This document shows, in pieces, positions 61,068 through 64,000 of a stretch of 64,000 bases of DNA. Source of the stretch: Thalassobius sp034670005. Lineage in GTDB: Bacteria; Pseudomonadota; Alphaproteobacteria; Rhodobacterales; Rhodobacteraceae. The stretch is taken from contig NZ_JAXMOH010000004.1 in the NCBI RefSeq assembly GCF_034670005.1, positions 181,333 to 245,332 on the forward strand. The letters are read 5' to 3'. Position numbers and translations under genes: made by a program. Every line of letters begins with the position of its first letter. The first letter of the stretch is position 1. Under the pieces are notes generated by a model, which was not told the origin of the DNA, did no database searches, and saw only the letters and a list, made by a program, of their open reading frames with translations.

Positions 61068-61354
61068 TGCAATTGGAACTTGCCGACGATGACCGCCCAT
61101 TTCTGCCGCGCGGAGTACGCGTGATCGAAGACAGGGTGCGCGGCGGCAAGGTTCTGCTGGCACCGGAAAAGGCCATCGCGTTGGACGCAATCGGAGATGC
61201 AATCCTGATGCGGGTCACCGGGCAGGCGCGCTTTGCCGATATCGTTGCGGACCTCGCCGCCTCATATAACGCGCCCAAGGATCAAATCGCTGCGGATGTG
61301 CAGCGTTTTATGATTGGTCTTAGGGCGCGGATGTTTCTGGCGGTGCAGCCATGA
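61067..61354 (+). CDS. pqqD: PQQ biosynthesis peptide chaperone PqqD
   Basis: 95 residues from the ATG at 61067, which shares a base with the pqqC stop; a GTG at 61064 is the alternative start. Compact PqqD fold with FLPRGVRVIEDRVRGGKVLLAPEKAIALD. It presents PqqA to PqqE. Overlaps pqqE by 4 nt. Confidence 0.94.
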   Translation: MQLELADDDRPFLPRGVRVIEDRVRGGKVLLAPEKAIALDAIGDAILMRVTGQARFADIVADLAASYNAPKDQIAADVQRFMIGLRARMFLAVQP

Positions 61355-62442
61355 CAGTTCAGCCGCCCATCGCCATGCTGGCCGAGTTGACACATCGCTG
61401 TCCGCTGGCCTGTCCATATTGTTCCAACCCTCTCGCCCTGCAGGGCAAGGATGGCGAGTTGGACACTGAAACCTGGGCGGATGTATTCCGGCAGGCCGCC
61501 GCTCTGGGAGTGTTGCAGTTGCACCTTTCGGGCGGCGAACCGGCGTCGCGCCCCGATCTGGTCGAACTGACCAGCAAAGCGCGCGAGGCGGGGCTTTATA
61601 CCAACCTGATCACCAGCGGTATCGGATTGACGCCCAAGCGGATCGATGCGCTGGAACAGGCCGGGCTTGACCATATTCAGTTATCGCTACAGGGGACCAC
61701 CGCGGATTTGGCGGACTGGATCGGCGGGTATAAAGGTGGGTTTGAGCGCAAGATGCTGGTGGCCAAGGACCTCAAACGCCGCGGTATTCCATTGACGCTG
61801 AACGCCGTTATGCACCGGCACAATCTGGACGATCTGGACCGGACGATCGACATGGCGGTGGAACTCGGGGCGCGCCGGTTGGAGGTCGCCTGTGTGCAAT
61901 TCCACGGCTGGGCGGTCGAAAATCGGGCCATGTTGCTGCCGACGCGGGAACAGACAGAAACGGCCAAACGGATCGTGGCCGAGGCTTCCAAACGGTTGCG
62001 CGGCATACTGGCCTTCGATTTCGTGCCGCCCGATTATTATGCGGATTATCCCAAGGCCTGCATGGGCGGATGGGGTAGTGCCGGGCTGAACGTAACGCCG
62101 GACGGCACCGTTTTGCCTTGTCATGCGGCCGAAACCATCCCGCATCTGAAGTTTGAAAACGTCAAGGACCGGCCTCTGGCCGAAATCTGGACCGACAGCG
62201 CCGCTTTCAACGCCTATCGCGGCACCGACTGGTTGCCCGAGCCGTGCCAGGGATGCGAGCGAAAGGAAATCGATTTTGGCGGCTGCCGCTGTCAGGCGAT
62301 GGCGATTGCGGGGGATGCCTCGGCCACCGATCCGGTCTGCGGTAAATCCCCGGACCATTCCAAAGTCGAAGCGATGCTGCAGCAAGCGATGGCGGCCGGG
62401 GAAACCGGGTTCACCTACCGCCGGATGCCACCCCGTTCCTGA
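61351..62442 (+). CDS. pqqE: PQQ biosynthesis radical SAM enzyme PqqE
   Basis: 363 residues. Radical SAM motif CPLACPYC (residues 17-24) binds the SAM-cleaving cluster. The C-terminal SPASM domain carries CHAAE, the group CQGCERKEIDFGGCRC, and a final Cys near DPVCGKS for two more clusters. It crosslinks Glu and Tyr of PqqA. Last gene of the pqq operon. No pqqF/G protease gene is nearby. Confidence 0.96.
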   Translation: MTVQPPIAMLAELTHRCPLACPYCSNPLALQGKDGELDTETWADVFRQAAALGVLQLHLSGGEPASRPDLVELTSKAREAGLYTNLITSGIGLTPKRIDALEQAGLDHIQLSLQGTTADLADWIGGYKGGFERKMLVAKDLKRRGIPLTLNAVMHRHNLDDLDRTIDMAVELGARRLEVACVQFHGWAVENRAMLLPTREQTETAKRIVAEASKRLRGILAFDFVPPDYYADYPKACMGGWGSAGLNVTPDGTVLPCHAAETIPHLKFENVKDRPLAEIWTDSAAFNAYRGTDWLPEPCQGCERKEIDFGGCRCQAMAIAGDASATDPVCGKSPDHSKVEAMLQQAMAAGETGFTYRRMPPRS

Positions 62443-62544
62443 CGTTGTAAATCTCTTGCTCACGGCTGTTCCGACGTGGCGGCAGGCCTATGCGCTTGAT
62501 CTGAAACATGCTAGGCCGGTGCCGGGGTATATAGGGGGCCGACG

Positions 62545-63432
62545 ATGAATCTGGCTTTTGTGACGATGGTGTGGCGCGACCATTGGCTGCTGGAAAAATG
62601 GGTCAAGCACAACGTTCAATATGTTGATAAACGTAGCCTTTACGTGATCAATCATGGTGGCGATTCAAAGGTGCATGAGATTGCAGAGGGCTGCAATGTC
62701 ATCGACATCCCGCGTGATGAGGTTCCAATGGATCTGACCCGCCGCCGCTGGGATCTGCTGGGTGGACTGACCAATGGCCTGCTGGCGTTTTATGATCGGG
62801 TGATTTGTACCGACGTGGATGAACTCATCGTCTATGTCGGTCAGCTTGACAGCCTGCAGGCGCATCTGGAAAACAGTTCTGCCGATACCGTTGCACTGTC
62901 TCCTGTCGGTTTGAACCTGATGCCGCGCGGCGAAGGTGACATCGAAGACGGTGTATTGCGGGCTTTTCCCCATGCCATGCTCAGTGCAAAATATACCAAG
63001 CCCTGTATCGTCAAGGACCGTGTGGTTTATACAGTCGGTGGGCATGGATTGCAGCGCGGTCAGTTCACAATTGATCCAGATCTGCTGCTGTTTCATCTGC
63101 ATTATGTGACGCCGGATTATGCCGACCGGATGGAAGAGCGCCGCCAGATCGTGTTGCAGTCGCGTGAACATAATCAGGCGCTGGAACAGCCCAAGGATCT
63201 GGGCAAGCGCTACTGGATCAACTGGGCCAAGCCGCACACGATACGCGACAAGGAATTCGGCATTTATGAGCGGGCCAGCGAAATGCCGGTCGATCAGGGC
63301 TTTGAAAAGGCTGCCGAAGCGTTGCGTGGCGCGGTACGTATTAGTGGGAAAAAGATCGTCGTCGATCATTCGGCGATGCTGGAAACGCCGTGCCGGATAA
63401 CGATTCCCGACCGGTTGCGCGACCTGCTTTAA
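62545..63432 (+). CDS. Glycosyltransferase family 2-like protein
   Basis: 295 residues. The N terminus (NLAFVTMVWRDHWLLEKWVKHN), a DxD-type motif CTDVDELIV (about residue 92) and HLHYVTPDYADRMEERRQ fit the PF13704-type glycosyltransferase families common in marine alphaproteobacteria. No membrane segments. The gap of 102 nt after pqqE suggests it may be read on the same transcript. Donor and acceptor are unknown; I see no direct link to alcohol oxidation. Confidence 0.7.
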   Translation: MNLAFVTMVWRDHWLLEKWVKHNVQYVDKRSLYVINHGGDSKVHEIAEGCNVIDIPRDEVPMDLTRRRWDLLGGLTNGLLAFYDRVICTDVDELIVYVGQLDSLQAHLENSSADTVALSPVGLNLMPRGEGDIEDGVLRAFPHAMLSAKYTKPCIVKDRVVYTVGGHGLQRGQFTIDPDLLLFHLHYVTPDYADRMEERRQIVLQSREHNQALEQPKDLGKRYWINWAKPHTIRDKEFGIYERASEMPVDQGFEKAAEALRGAVRISGKKIVVDHSAMLETPCRITIPDRLRDLL

Positions 63433-63810
63433 GCGGTCCGATTGGACCCGAGGCCGCCTGATTGCGATAACATTGTATGCAATTGTATGCCGACAAATTG
63501 TCGCAGGCTGTGCCGTAACGTCAATTGGTGACGTCGAAACCCGAAGTTGCAGCGACTTACTACCGAATGCCGGGGTGATTTCCTTGACAGGGATTGACCT
63601 GTTTTTACTAGGTTTTGCATTGATGCAACAAAAATAGTTTACAATAATCATGAATTATAGAGAAATAGTTTACACGTAAATCATTATATTTCATCTACTT
63701 ATTTCTTTGTTTTCATTGTTTGCTATGATCGGCGCCAGCATGTTTGCAGCTTGTCTTCATGCGTTGGGCCATCCTTGGCCCATGTGTAATTTCCAAGGGA
63801 GGAGCCTTGA
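63433..63810. promoter_or_regulatory. Regulatory region of acs, AT-rich with several repeats
   Basis: 378 bases without a gene. Left to right: tandem ATTGTATGC at 63472 and 63482 (10-bp period); a possible -35 TTGACA at 63583 with TACTAG about 16 nt later; an inverted repeat TTGCAT-TG-ATGCAA (63615-63628); and two copies of AAATAGTTTACA (63632-63643 and 63663-63674, 31 bp apart). The ribosome site GGGAGGAG precedes the acs start. The shared TACGACCA motif is absent here. Confidence 0.65.
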
Positions 63811-64000
63811 ATGACCGCCGGGAACCCAGCTCAAACCATAGAAAAATCTCTGCGCGAAGCCTTTGGGGCTTCGGCCCATGTTGATGCTGCGCGTTATGAT
63901 GCGATGTATGCGGCGTCGGTGTCGGACCCGGACGGGTTCTGGCGCGAACAGGGGCAGCGAGTGGACTGGATCAAGCCCTATACCAAGGTCAAGAACACCA
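63811..64000 (+). CDS. acs: Acetyl-CoA synthetase, N-terminal part (cut by window edge)
   Basis: First 63 residues only, open to the right edge. The segment DAMYAASVSDPDGFWREQGQRVDW followed by IKPYTKVKNT is typical of the N-terminal domain of acetyl-CoA/propionyl-CoA synthetases. It activates acetate to acetyl-CoA through acetyl-AMP. It would complete alcohol use after the PQQ and aldehyde dehydrogenases. Confidence 0.9.
   Translation, partial: MTAGNPAQTIEKSLREAFGASAHVDAARYDAMYAASVSDPDGFWREQGQRVDWIKPYTKVKNT

Overview
The window is about 64 kb of GC-rich, gene-dense chromosome that reads as an alphaproteobacterium of the Rhodobacteraceae (Roseobacter-type). The pointers are the yfgM-bamB-der order, the yajC-secD-secF block, the ccmABCDG block, a MaoC-Pta fusion beside ackA, and a GC-rich intergenic repeat of the kind I associate with roseobacters. 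I see no rRNA, tRNA, CRISPR array, insertion sequence or prophage.

Layout. 1-8.4 kb: the 3' end of a hybrid histidine kinase, a host-attachment-type protein, a LOG-family protein, a LysM protein, a DUF2855 protein, an Atm1-type ABC exporter and an RTX-repeat protein. 8.6-13.5 kb: an RND efflux pump (permease plus adaptor). 13.7-20 kb: yfgM-like, bamB and der, a fatty acid desaturase, and serS on the opposite strand. 20.5-27.4 kb: yajC-secD-secF, a TauE/SafE permease, a Mth938-like protein and ccmA-ccmB-ccmC-ccmD-ccmG. 27.5-37.4 kb: TrkH, aconitase, a DUF1223 protein, a lipid A-type acyltransferase, a DMT permease, ackA and the MaoC-Pta fusion. 37.6-41.6 kb: a three-gene ABC system that resembles zinc-associated ABC clusters, then alkaline phosphatase.

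From 42 kb to the right edge nearly everything belongs to one metabolic module, periplasmic oxidation of short alcohols. A PQQ-dependent alcohol dehydrogenase (46.7-48.5 kb) carries the Asp-Tyr-Asp signature of lanthanide-using enzymes. Two c-type cytochromes, an ABC exporter with its periplasmic accessory proteins, a MoxJ/XoxJ-like binding protein and pqqABCDE supply electron transfer, accessory functions and cofactor. A cytoplasmic aldehyde dehydrogenase (42.0 kb) and acetyl-CoA synthetase (63.8 kb) finish alcohol -> aldehyde -> acid -> acyl-CoA. A NosR-like membrane flavo-iron-sulfur protein and its ApbE flavin transferase sit inside the module. A PAS-GAF hybrid kinase lies directly upstream of the dehydrogenase end.

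The most interesting new signal is an oriented DNA motif, TTACGACCAttgggCAAt or close variants. It lies 60-135 bp upstream of the start codons of the dehydrogenase, cytochrome, Sel1-like, PedF-like, pqqA and aldehyde dehydrogenase genes, always reading in the direction of the gene. It looks like the operator of an unidentified regulator that joins these scattered units into one regulon. The kinase gene next to it has an abnormal 5' end: its PAS domain is in frame upstream of every conventional start codon.
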